From assembly GCA_024529925.1 (NCBI GenBank), contig JAFEUB010000788.1, forward strand, positions 248,001 to 312,000: DNA of 64,000 bases, read 5' to 3'. The number at the start of each line of letters is the position of its first letter. Position 1 is the first letter of the stretch. The translations under genes were made by a program, and so were the position numbers. Positions 31,912-41,345 of the stretch are shown here, piece by piece. Source of the DNA: Ophthalmolycus amberensis (lineage: Eukaryota > Chordata > Actinopteri > Perciformes > Zoarcidae). Below the pieces are notes generated by a model that was not told the DNA's origin, searched no databases, and saw nothing but the letters and a program-made list of their open reading frames with translations.

Positions 31912-32368
31912 CAGTGTTGCCAACTTGGCGACTTTCTCGCTAAATCTGGTGACTTTCCAAACCCTCATGGCGACTTTTTTTGTCAAAATCTACTAGCGAC
32001 AAATCTAGCTACTTTTTTTCTGGTGTTGTTGGAGACTTTTTTGGTGTTTTGACTCTGACGTGAAAGCACGTACCGTTCGGCACGCGGGAGCTGCCGTGAG
32101 CCCCTCCGCCGCCTCAAAGCACTCAAAAACAGTTAGTCTCACAGTAGCCCCTCACGCAGCAATCCCAGCTGCAGAAAGAGGAGACCCACACTCTCCGTGT
32201 CCAGACTGCAAATGAATCGCGCATGCGCAAAGCCGCCGCTCTTCCCAGCCTCTCTCCTACAGCGCTCATTACAATTATGCAAATTAGGCGATGGCGTCAT
32301 TTAGCGACTTCTATCGACTTTTAGGACAGCCAATAGCTACTTTCCTGACTGAGGAGTTGGCAACACTG
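31912..32368. mobile_element. Nested non-autonomous hAT MITE, 457 bp
   Basis: Begins CAGTGTTGCCAACTTGGCGA and ends GGAGTTGGCAACACTG, so 14 bp at the ends are perfect inverted repeats. It is flanked by an 8-bp near-identical duplication, the hAT signature. The interior repeats 'GCGACTTT' and 'CTAGCGAC' motifs that I know from a very common fish MITE family. A GC-rich insert (CGTACCGTTCGGCACGCGGG near 32,070) fills the middle. It has no coding capacity; the open frame at 31,807-32,052 is coincidental. Confidence 0.75.
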
Positions 32369-32376
32369 TTAGCGAG
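32369..32376 (+). repeat. Right 8-bp target-site duplication
   Basis: TTAGCGAG, partner of TTAGCGGG at 31,904-31,911. Confidence 0.75.
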
Positions 32377-32560
32377 TGGCGCGAGTGGTGCTAGTGCGGT
32401 GACGTTAGCGAGTATGCAGTCAGCCGAGAAAGAGAGCGAGAGAAAGAGAGCGTGTGTGTGACGGTTCATAGCGGAAACATAGCTGTGAATGTGGCAGTGC
32501 AGTGTGTGTAAGTTACAGTTTATTTGTCAGTGAATGAATTCGACAACTCATCAAGACCCA

Positions 32561-33036
32561 AGCCAAGGTGCCATATTTTGCCAGCCACCTTCTAATTAAA
32601 GTGAACGGGGTTAGCCCCAAAGTTATCGACAACTTCAGCTCAGACTCACTGAGGGCTGAACTTTAAGGTGGAGCAGCTATTCTCATTTTGGTGACAAGCT
32701 GCTCACCAGCTTGGACCAGAGTGTTTTCACACGACACCTACGACTGCTCAGTGTTTAGTGGGTGCTGTCTATGCTAATAATACACAATATCTCAGCACAC
32801 CTGAGTAGATTTGGCTGGTTAAGAACCTTTGTTGCTTCTGGAGTTGACTTCTCTTGTTGTTCAACAGAAAATTCTGAAAACATATAGGAACAATTTCGGA
32901 GAGTGTTGCATGCATGGCTTTTGTATCAAGTCTTGGCAAAATGTTTGGTTTTGCATCTGAATGTGTTTGTGTGTGTGAGAGAGAGAGAGTGGGAGAATGG
33001 GTGAGTATGTAATGTGTCTGAGTTGTAACTGTCCGT

Positions 33037-33038
<2 letters not shown>
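32561..33038. other. Unassigned; possible continuation of the hAT-like remnant
   Basis: Contains CCTTCTAATTAAAGTGAACG and GGACCAGAGTGTTTTCACAC blocks without a recognisable reading frame, then a GA/GT-rich patch. Confidence 0.3.

Positions 33039-33069
<31 letters not shown>
33039..33069 (+). repeat. (GT)n microsatellite
   Basis: About 15 GT units. Confidence 0.9.
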
Positions 33070-33070
<1 letters not shown>

Positions 33071-33363
33071 TGCACCAGATTGCAGAGGGCGGGGGAGAGT
33101 GGGTTTCGTCTGTACACTAACAGATGGCAGGAGAGAAGGGGTTTAAGTTTATTTTCTCACTTCTTAAAGAGCAACCAGTTAGGAGCTTGTGTGTGTGTGA
33201 TTACGCGTGTGTGTTCCTGTGCGTGTGTGTGTTTGTCCATAAGCCTTTGTGCCGACGAATTTTTGTGAAGGAGTGAAGCAGGACTCTATGTTTCATTCTC
33301 AAGAGTGTTAACTTAACTAAATTTATACAGCGTAAGCAAGCTGTACTTCAGCTGAAGTGCACA

Positions 33364-33367
<4 letters not shown>

Positions 33368-33417
<50 letters not shown>
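33368..33417 (+). repeat. (AC)n microsatellite, 50 bp
   Basis: Twenty-five uninterrupted AC units, one of the longest pure tracts in the window. It is inverted relative to the (GT)n at 33,039. Confidence 0.9.
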
Positions 33418-33419
<2 letters not shown>

Positions 33420-33909
33420 TACAAAAACAAACACGCAACCTTACACACACAGTCAGGTGTTGCTGCCTCTTCATTAGAGTTCTCTCCAAAGAGGAGACAA
33501 AACTAAAGAGGAAAGAAGCTCATAGTTCTCTTCTCTGCTTTTCAGCACTTCAGGGTAATGAACGCAGGGAGAAGGAAGGAGAGAGAAGGATGGTGGGAGA
33601 GGTGAGAGGGTGATAGGAAGTGGGAGACAGACGAGAGAGAAGCCCAATGTAAAGAAAGAAAGGTACTGGCATGATGTTTAACAGCATATGACTGAGAGAA
33701 AACTGTACGTTAACAGAGACAGTGTTTGGAATTGAACGGAAGATGAAAAGACAATCTCTTCACTTGACCTGTCTGTCGGTCTTAGTTTTAGTTATAATGT
33801 TGTAATAATGAGTAACACAAAGTTTTCCAGCAACAGGTCTAAATTACAAAACCTTTAGACCACATTTCTAAAGACAGTTTTAAATATCCGTAGGTTCTTT
33901 ATTTACATC
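33418..33909. other. Unassigned with purine-rich patch
   Basis: 33,560-33,662 is GA-rich (GGGAGAAGGAAGGAGAGAGA). Otherwise no feature recognised. Confidence 0.4.
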
Positions 33910-34362
33910 TTAAAGGGATAGTTTGGATGATTTGAAGTGGGATTGTATGAGGTACTTATTCATACTCAGTGTATAACCTACAGTAGGTCGTTACGCTTCT
34001 AGTTTTTAGAAACAGGAGTATCTGGAGTATCGACTCGGGAGCAAAGTATTGTACTATTGTGGACGGGGGGCAAAACATGTTTTAGCCACCTAAAAGAAAT
34101 GCAACTCTGTTGACACAAAAAATATAAATAAATGTCCCTTTAAATTCTGCTCCCCAGCGGATAATATTCTAAATATGGCGAACACTTCAACTGACATACA
34201 TTGTTTTAGGTTTGCCTTTCTTTTAGGTGGCTAAAATACGCTGTGTTGCTTCACTCGTCCACAGCAGTACACTGCTTTGCTACAGTGCTGATTCTCCAAA
34301 CTGGAGACACTGACAATAAGTACCTCATACACCCCTCTTCATATAATCTAAACTCTCTTTAA
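33910..34362. mobile_element. TTAA-flanked MITE with long inverted repeats, second family
   Basis: The left end TTAAAGGGATAGTTTGGATG (33,910) and the right end ATAATCTAAACTCTCTTTAA (to 34,362) are inverted repeats. The similarity extends about 55 bp inward (GTATGAGGTACTTATT on both arms). Subterminal inverted motifs TTTAGCCACCTAAAAG (34,081) and CTTTTAGGTGGCTAAA (34,221) fold toward each other. I recognise this family as frequent in percomorph fish. The TTAA target suggests piggyBac mobilisation (inference). No coding capacity. Confidence 0.75.
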
Positions 34363-34426
34363 GCGTCAGTTGGCCCAAAGAAAAAAAGAAAAAAAACACT
34401 GTCTAGGAAGGTTGTTCCAGTGAAAA

Positions 34427-34428
<2 letters not shown>

Positions 34429-34462
<34 letters not shown>
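34429..34462 (+). repeat. (AC)n microsatellite
   Basis: Seventeen AC units, 66 bp after the MITE. Confidence 0.9.
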
Positions 34463-34470
<8 letters not shown>

Positions 34471-35081
34471 CAAAACCCTCTTGCTGTTTATTTGTCAGGT
34501 GAAGAGTTCATTTAGTTGCCAGACCACTCAACAGGTGGCTGTTTCAAAAAAGGCTGCACTTTGGAGAGAGAAGTCGAAGTCGTGCCTTCCTTGGTACAAC
34601 CAACCTTGCTGTGAGTTTCAAATGAAATAAATATCAAGGAAGACAGTATAGATGTTAAAACCACCAATTTCATCAAGCATCATTTGTTTTTACCACATTA
34701 AAGGTTCAAGGTCCAGGTAAGGTTTAATGCAACACAAGAAAAAAGAGAACAGTCTTTTTCATGATATGTTGGTTATCAAATTGGTGTGTTGAATTAAATG
34801 TAAGTCAACTGCTGCTTCCATAAAAACAACAAAACCTATATTTTTTGTTTGTATCAATTTAACAGTTCAACATTTTAATAAATACGTCTATTCCCATTCT
34901 TTCTGAGAAGAGTTATTTTTTTTCCGTTTTCCTTTCACTCTTGAGACAAATGCACGAGATATGTGTGCAGATTCTGCCGGTGAAAACGTGTCTTCAACAC
35001 GGCGTGTCCCCTCGACGGTAAAGCACCGTAGAGTCACCATCGCTATGAGTCAATACAGCATCGATCAGTGGCCACGTGATT
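34463..35081. other. Unassigned non-coding DNA
   Basis: No feature recognised. Confidence 0.35.
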
Positions 35082-35420
35082 TCATTTAACAATACCAAGT
35101 TTTGCAGCCTTGATTGTTGGAATTAAATCTGTGCGGCAAGGATTCGTCTTGTTGCAGAAAGGGGATTTAGTCTCTCTAGCATTGATTGAGACAACGAACA
35201 CAGGAAATGATCTGATCATAGGTACTCGTGGATTTTTTTTTGTTTCTTCAATTATTCCTATGATTTCAACATGGATGTGTTGATCATAATGCAGCATTAT
35301 CGGGGACAGAATAGGGTGCGGCCTCTTGTCATGTCGACTAGTGAGTTTACGTTCTTTTGGATTTGAATTGGATTGCAAGATACAGGACACGAACCGAGCA
35401 GCATCACTGCACAATTCCAC
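35082..35420 (-). other. Uncharacterised open frame, 112 codons
   Basis: The predicted peptide begins MELCSDAARFVSCILQSNSN and is not low complexity. I recognise no domain, signal peptide or membrane segment, and there is no splice-site context that I can argue for. Frames this long are expected by chance in 64 kb of AT-rich DNA. Another minus-strand frame lies about 150 bp upstream in transcription sense (35,572-35,763). Confidence 0.15.
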
Positions 35421-35571
35421 AAAGACACAGTCATCTCAAATGGTGTTTCATTAAAAGACAATCGTTGTGTTTCTTTTTTGCTACAGTTAAACAGTATTGA
35501 TTACCATATATAGGCTGCTTAGCATCCAGCTGTTATACAGAAAATGATTCAGTAAAGCTATTTTTGCATGA

Positions 35572-35763
35572 CTAATAGAATCCCAGAAATCCATATCCAG
35601 CCGCATCATCTATAGTACAGTAGTTATAAAGGTGTATTAAGCGAGAAGATGATTCGCTCCCGATGACATTGACGAGGAGAACGAGGCAAACCATTTCCCA
35701 TGGACGCCGAGTGGAGAGAACTAATATTCTGACAGCCATCATGTCGTATGAGAAAATGGACAA
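35572..35763 (-). other. Uncharacterised open frame with signal-peptide-like N-terminus
   Basis: A 63-codon frame. After an internal Met-Ala, the peptide has basic residues (STRRPWEM), a hydrophobic stretch VCLVLLVNVIG and then SESSSR, the order of a cleavable signal sequence. There is no following domain, and no donor site or promoter I can point to. It could be a first exon of a secreted or membrane protein, or chance. Confidence 0.15.
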
Positions 35764-38434
35764 AATTCAATGCAATTCAATCCAACACAATTACCAAGTT
35801 TGGCATGAGTAATAGACAGAGAAATAAATCAACACCTATCCCGCATAGCGTTAACAAAAAGAATGTAATGACTTTCACTGTTTAATCAGATTACTTTACA
35901 AGGCTGGGTTACCCGAATGCTACTTTTCAGTAAACTGGTCATGTTTATTTGTATTACTTGTACTTATTTGTAGCAGTCTATGACAGGAAGTAACCATTAC
36001 CAACACGGCATTTGGATCCCAGGTTTTGACACACATTCCATTTAAATCATTGGCATGAGTAACGGTGCAGGTGTGTCGAAGTGACGGGGTGAATCATTTC
36101 TCTTTGCTGCTTTGACTGTTAAGTCTTTTTTCTGTTGATCTGTGTCACAAAACCCTAATTATTTGACTGTGATTCACACTTGAAGCGGGGTGAATACTTT
36201 TTATTGGTACTGTTTAAGTATAAAACTCTGAAAAAATTCATTGAAAACTAAACTGCACTGCCATCAAAAAGAGAACTATAGTATCCAAACTATATGTGTA
36301 GCCACGGGGAAGGAGAGTGGGTTGTGAGTAAAAGAATGCTGTGCTCTGCATGTGTGTCCTCGGGGACAGTTCACAACTGTCAGTGTGTGACCAGCTCAGC
36401 CCTGCACTGTTACACTGTGTCACTGCTGCTAAGAGACATGAGAACACACACGACTTGTCTCTCACACATACTAACAAGAGTGCAAGTATGACACACAAAT
36501 GAAGGGTTGGAAACACTGGCCTGTTCAGCAGTGTACACACAGCACATAAGCACACATGCTACACACATCTTACAGGGGCAGGAGAGGGGTGAGGCTGGTG
36601 ACAGTCCCTGTTCCTGTGTCAGTGTCAGTCTCTCCGGGAGAGACAGAGTGCCCAGTGGCGGCACACAGCCTGTCATCACAGAGTAACATAAACGACCCAC
36701 TTTCATTTCCAGCAGGCCCTTCCCAATCGTAGCCGCTTCCTCTTATTTCATTTTACCTTCCTTTGATTCTGTTTTGGTCTCCGACTTATCGTCTTTCTCA
36801 CTTCTCTTACTCAAACAAAATGTAAAAGCAGTTCCATTTCCATTGACCTGTAAAGTCACGCCAATACAGTGGATAGTTGTGCCATATCTTTCATCCAAAA
36901 TAAAAACCATTCAAGGATATGGAGTTCAATGTACTGTCACTGTTCAGTTTGTAATCTTGACGGATAGTGTTAAAGTCAGAAAGCTGCTGAGTGACACATC
37001 GTACTGCGAGTTCAACATATACTCTTTGTTCAAAACTGCATTCTGGTCTTTTCTAGCAGTTTTCTCTTCCATGTATGCTATCTGTACTTCAAGTAAAGAT
37101 ATCCAAGATGAACACATGGGAAGACATGTTCAAGTTGAAAAAAGTCCAAACCAGAATATCAGGGCCAATGTCTCATCTTGGCATCAGAACAGATGTTAAA
37201 GGGAAAGACACTGTTGACATAAGGAAATGGATTAATTGTGGCGAAAGGGACGTGGTTAGGGGTATCAAATCAAAAGAAGGGTCAAGTTTTGTGGTGTTTG
37301 ATGGATGGAAGGAAATGGACTGATGGGTGGTGTTAAATGCTGAGACAGACACATGAGGAGATGAAAGCTCAGCGAGGCAGCACAGATGAATGGTCACAAA
37401 TGAAGACAAGCGACGAATATCTACAGAGACAGATATTTGACAGCCAGACAGGCAGCACTAACTAGGCCTCGCCGGTTGTCTTGTCATTTCTCAATTCTGT
37501 CTCCCGCAAATGACACATGCACACATGCAGCTGTTGTGTATTTGATAAAACCAGTTGTGCGATTCTCATGTAGCTATAGCAAGCTTTATTAGAGGTCCTT
37601 CATATTTTAGCTGACAGTGCTATGAAATAATTTGGGGGGTTTTAGGACAATAATGACATTAACTTTAATGGGCAGATGTACTAAAACTGTATAAAATACC
37701 TGACTACAGTGAAGAATCTAAAAGTTTGGTGAAGGTACTGGTTGACCTTTAGATCTATAAATGAATAAAACCCACACATGAATTATGTTATCATCACAGC
37801 AACATTTCTGAGAACCATTACTTCTTCATGCTGAGGCTCGATGAATATATTGTTCTGCAGCAGCTGAGGGATGTACCGACATCGGATTTCTGGTGATGGT
37901 AATGCTCACTGTGTGATTCTCAATGCTCTCTCATGCATTTGGAAATGATTAGGTCAGCAAATTTTTCCCCTATGCCCATTGTATGGAAAATGCCAAGACG
38001 TGCTGTTTTGCAGGTGCAACTGAGAAGACATCACGAAAAAAAAAGAAGCTCCACTGAAAACAGCAAACCAAAAAATGTGAAAGGAACAGCTAACAGAAAC
38101 TAACATCAGTGTTCAATATCACACATGTTTTGGAGTCTTTTTTGATTCTGTTATCTTTATATACAGATTAGTGACAAATTAAATGCAACCCCAACATAAA
38201 ATGACGGTTTGGTGTGCAGAATTCCATTTCACGTGTTCATTCAATGCCACAATAACACATTCAAAGCGTTAACCTCGTTTAGGCAGCATCAGCTATCGAA
38301 GAACGAACTCACACGTATCAGAATACATTTGCATGAACACAAGTAGGCCAATGAAATTAGGCAATACCCCTAATCTGACATTATTCTTTACAAAACGTGA
38401 ACAATGGCATTTAAATCATACTTCATGCACAGAC
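35764..38434. other. Long unassigned non-coding stretch
   Basis: A 141-codon plus frame (36,774-37,199) and a 105-codon minus frame (36,238-36,555) show no domain. No repeat family recognised. Confidence 0.35.
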
Positions 38435-38665
38435 CAATGTATCAGTGAGACGTGTGGCCAGCACGAGGTGTCAGAACAGCTTCAATGCTCCTGGGCACAG
38501 AAGCTACAAGTCTCTGCAAAACTACTGGAGAGATGGAACTTCATTCCTCAAAAAGATATTTCCTTTTGGCGTGTCTCTAATCACCACAAGTGCTCAAGGT
38601 CTAGCGACTGCAAAGGTCATGATTGAAATCATTTTCATACTCTTCAAAACACTTGGCCAGGCCCT
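38435..38665 (+). repeat. Remnant of a teleost dispersed repeat
   Basis: CAGCTTCAATGCTCCTGGGC (38,478), AAGCTACAAGTCTCTG, CTACTGGAGAGATGGAACTT and TTGAAATCATTTTCATACTC (38,623) follow the order of an abundant fish repeat that I know as 'cagcttcaatgc...gattctacaagtctctgg...ctactggagggatgaac'. Class unknown to me. The 104-codon frame across it is not a host gene. Confidence 0.45.
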
Positions 38666-39117
38666 GACTGGAGAAGCTGCAGTTGTTATGTTTCCCCACT
38701 CATTTATTCAGGTTTTCCTTTTGATCCCGACTCACCTGACTCGATGGTCTTGCACGTGAGCACATTTCTGAGCTAGTTTTTCCATTCTGTCAGGTCAAAA
38801 CAATTTGAAAAAAAGTATAAAAACACTCATTGTTATGTATTTTGTTTACTGCTTTTGCATTCTGAAGTGCTGACAGAATGACATAAATGAGGTGGTAACA
38901 TATGTTAAAATTACAACTCTCTATCTCTGTCACCCTTCTGAGCATTAGTGAAAATTGTTTTACAATACATGAAACCAACGCTTTCATAGTATTTTGTAAA
39001 CATTCTGTGTTCTGCTTAAGTCGCAGATTCTGTAATACATGGATCCATGTTTCCTTTGATTTCACTTGCCTCACATGTCATATATTCTACGTGTGCAGAT
39101 ATGCACACAAACAGCCT
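38666..39117. other. Unassigned non-coding DNA
   Basis: No feature recognised. Confidence 0.35.
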
Positions 39118-39142
39118 CACACACACACACACACACACACAG
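39118..39142 (+). repeat. (CA)n microsatellite
   Basis: About 12 CA units. Confidence 0.85.
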
Positions 39143-40360
39143 TATCACACACAGTGTGAGCGATTTGTAGCATGACATTGAAAATTCCCTTTGATCTTCG
39201 TGTAAGCAGAAGTCTGAGCTGTTTACTAATCAGTGAGTGAGAATAGAAAAGAAAATATGCATGCACAGTATCGCAGTAGTACACATACAGATTAGTGAGA
39301 GGGTACAAATACATGTTAGTAGGCGACGTGAGAATCACTGTGACACTATTCACTGTCACACTGAATCCCCTCTGATAACCCATGGAACGGCAAATGACTC
39401 GTCATGAACTGGACTTAAATGCTGAACTTCTGGATCACAGTTTCTGAACGAGCGGGAGAAAAGGGAGTGGGTGTGGTGGAGATTGCAGGGGAAAGGATAC
39501 AGGCACAGGAGTGAGGAGGGGAGAAAGAAAAAGCAAGAACAAAAGAAGGTCTGAATGAAAGAGACAAAGTTATGCTTAACCAGTTTTATTTGCTGCTGCT
39601 GCTGCTGGTCTCAGATCCAATTGAAACTATTTTTGGTTTTCTCATTTCAGGAGCTTAAACGTTTGGCTGATTTTCTTGTTATATGAGCACATATATATAG
39701 ACGTTGGTGTTCTTTTGTTCTGTGGCCATGAAAGCCCCAAAATAGTTTATTGGCCATTAACTCATTTAATGGAACCAATAGTTGTACGTTTTAGATGATG
39801 GATGAGGATGAATGAATCGGGTAGTGATTATGTCTCCTCGATCTCTGTTATCTACTTCCTCTTTCAGATTTCTTCCCAGATGGACTTCCTGTGTTGCCCT
39901 GGAGACCATTCATCACCGTGACAACCATGTACACCGCCTTCAGTTATTGCTGCAGCCTATTATTATTATTATGAGAAGAAATGCAGCTCAATGCACTCTA
40001 CGCTATACAATTCATATGGACCCCGTCTCGTTCACCATGGTTTGTGGATGGGACTTGTGTGCCGTGTTATCAGCGTTCATATGAAATCTGATTTGTTTTT
40101 CCCAAATTCTGTGTTTTCCATTTTATAAATTGTTTTCTGAATTTTGTGCTCTATGATTTTAGGCGCATTTTGCCTTCAGAGAAAAGTGGCAGGTAAATAC
40201 AATTTCAACAATTCATGAAATAATGTAAAAAAAATGTCATGAATATCCATGAATTTGATGCAACACAATATTGCGCTATTTCTTCATCAAAGAAAGTGAT
40301 TTAATACGAGGTAAAACTAAATATTCCATCCTTTTGTAAAATAAGGTGCTCTAAATGTAG
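39143..40360. other. Unassigned, with short trinucleotide repeats
   Basis: (TGC)n at 39,591-39,607 and (TTA)n near 39,959-39,972. A purine-rich patch lies at about 39,450-39,560. No exon recognised. Confidence 0.4.
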
Positions 40361-40430
40361 ATTGCAGGGGCCAGGGATTGAACCAACAACCTTCCAATTA
40401 GTGGACAACCACTCTACCCCCTAAGGTTTG
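40361..40430 (-). repeat. tRNA-derived SINE head
   Basis: On the minus strand the sequence reads a tRNA-like A-box region (GTAGAGTGGTTGTCCAC) followed by a B box GGTTCAATCCC (complement of 40,374-40,384) and CTGGCCCCTGCAATC. This matches the tRNA-like head of a frequent teleost SINE. It lacks a foldable acceptor stem, so it is not a functional tRNA gene. The 3' body is not recognisable. Confidence 0.6.
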
Positions 40431-40594
40431 TAATAGCTGGGCTTGATATTTTTGGTATATCCCTGAAACCGAATGTGGCCTCAGCATGGCCCCCTCATTG
40501 TCTAGAACCTGCTGCTGATTGGAAAATAGAAAATCATGGCATAACTTTTCATGTGTGAACTGCGCTAGCCGTCTCAGAGGGTCTCTTGTTCATG

Positions 40595-40597
<3 letters not shown>

Positions 40598-40633
<36 letters not shown>
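40598..40633 (+). repeat. (TG)n microsatellite
   Basis: Eighteen TG units. Confidence 0.9.
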
Positions 40634-40636
<3 letters not shown>

Positions 40637-41317
40637 CGTGAGGAGCGCTGAACCTTGCCCTCAAGGACAGAGGCAGCGTAGCTTTTTTTCTGTTCATTCA
40701 GCTTTGCAGCTGATTCCATTTGTATCATCATGTTCATTGCATTGAAATTCTACGCATTTAAAACGTATACGACATGTTAGACTGGGGGAGCATGCCCCCT
40801 GAACCCCACAGAGGGTCCAAGGTCCACCATCACAGTCTCACAACATCACGTGGGAATCACTGTAATATTAAGTGCAACATAAAGTGAGCCTTATTGGCAA
40901 TAATTTAGAGCTCTATATTGCAGGAAATCGTGCTTTCAGCTGTTAACTAAATATAAATGGTCATACCTCCCCGTGTCTGTCACTAATCTTGCACCCCCAC
41001 TTTTAACTATAACTAGGTGGCCTTATGTTTGTATGTGAAGAGGAGAGAGAGAGTTCGATGCATCCTCACCAACTGTACAAACATATATATGTACATCCTG
41101 TTGCTTTTCCCAGAGATTCACTCCACAGTGCCACGCAAAGCACTTCAGCCTACTTTACTACTGTGTACGTACAGAGGACAGAGCAGTAGTGAAAAAGAAC
41201 TCAACTATAGCTTTATAAAGGCTGAGAGGGGACAGAGGTGTATGCCTCAGAAAATGCAGCCTTAAACATGAATACACACAGGTGTTAAAGGATGAAAAGA
41301 ACTCAGACAATCAAGTG
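40634..41317. other. Unassigned non-coding DNA
   Basis: No feature recognised. Confidence 0.35.
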
Positions 41318-41345
41318 CACACGCACACACGCACACACACACACA
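41318..41345 (+). repeat. (AC)n microsatellite with GC interruptions
   Basis: CACACGCACACACGCACACAC pattern. Confidence 0.8.

Larger units (their letters stand above)
31709..32560. mobile_element. hAT-like element remnant (host of a nested MITE)
   Basis: Starts near GGGGTGCAACGATCC (31,709), a terminal motif typical of teleost hAT-type repeats, followed by CGATT/ATCGATG-rich DNA. TTAGC-rich DNA lies on both sides of the nested insertion (31,870-31,911 and 32,369-32,420), then GA-rich DNA and GCGTGTGTGTGACGG. The same sequence style occurs near 22,160. The right terminus is not identified and there is no transposase frame. Confidence 0.45.

Noticed and set aside
36774..37199. 141-codon plus frame as a gene
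   Set aside because: No recognisable motif, signal or conservation argument. This length is expected by chance in 64 kb read in six frames.
40361..40430. Functional tRNA gene on the minus strand
   Set aside because: Has A- and B-box-like sequence but no cloverleaf ends. Better explained as the head of a SINE.
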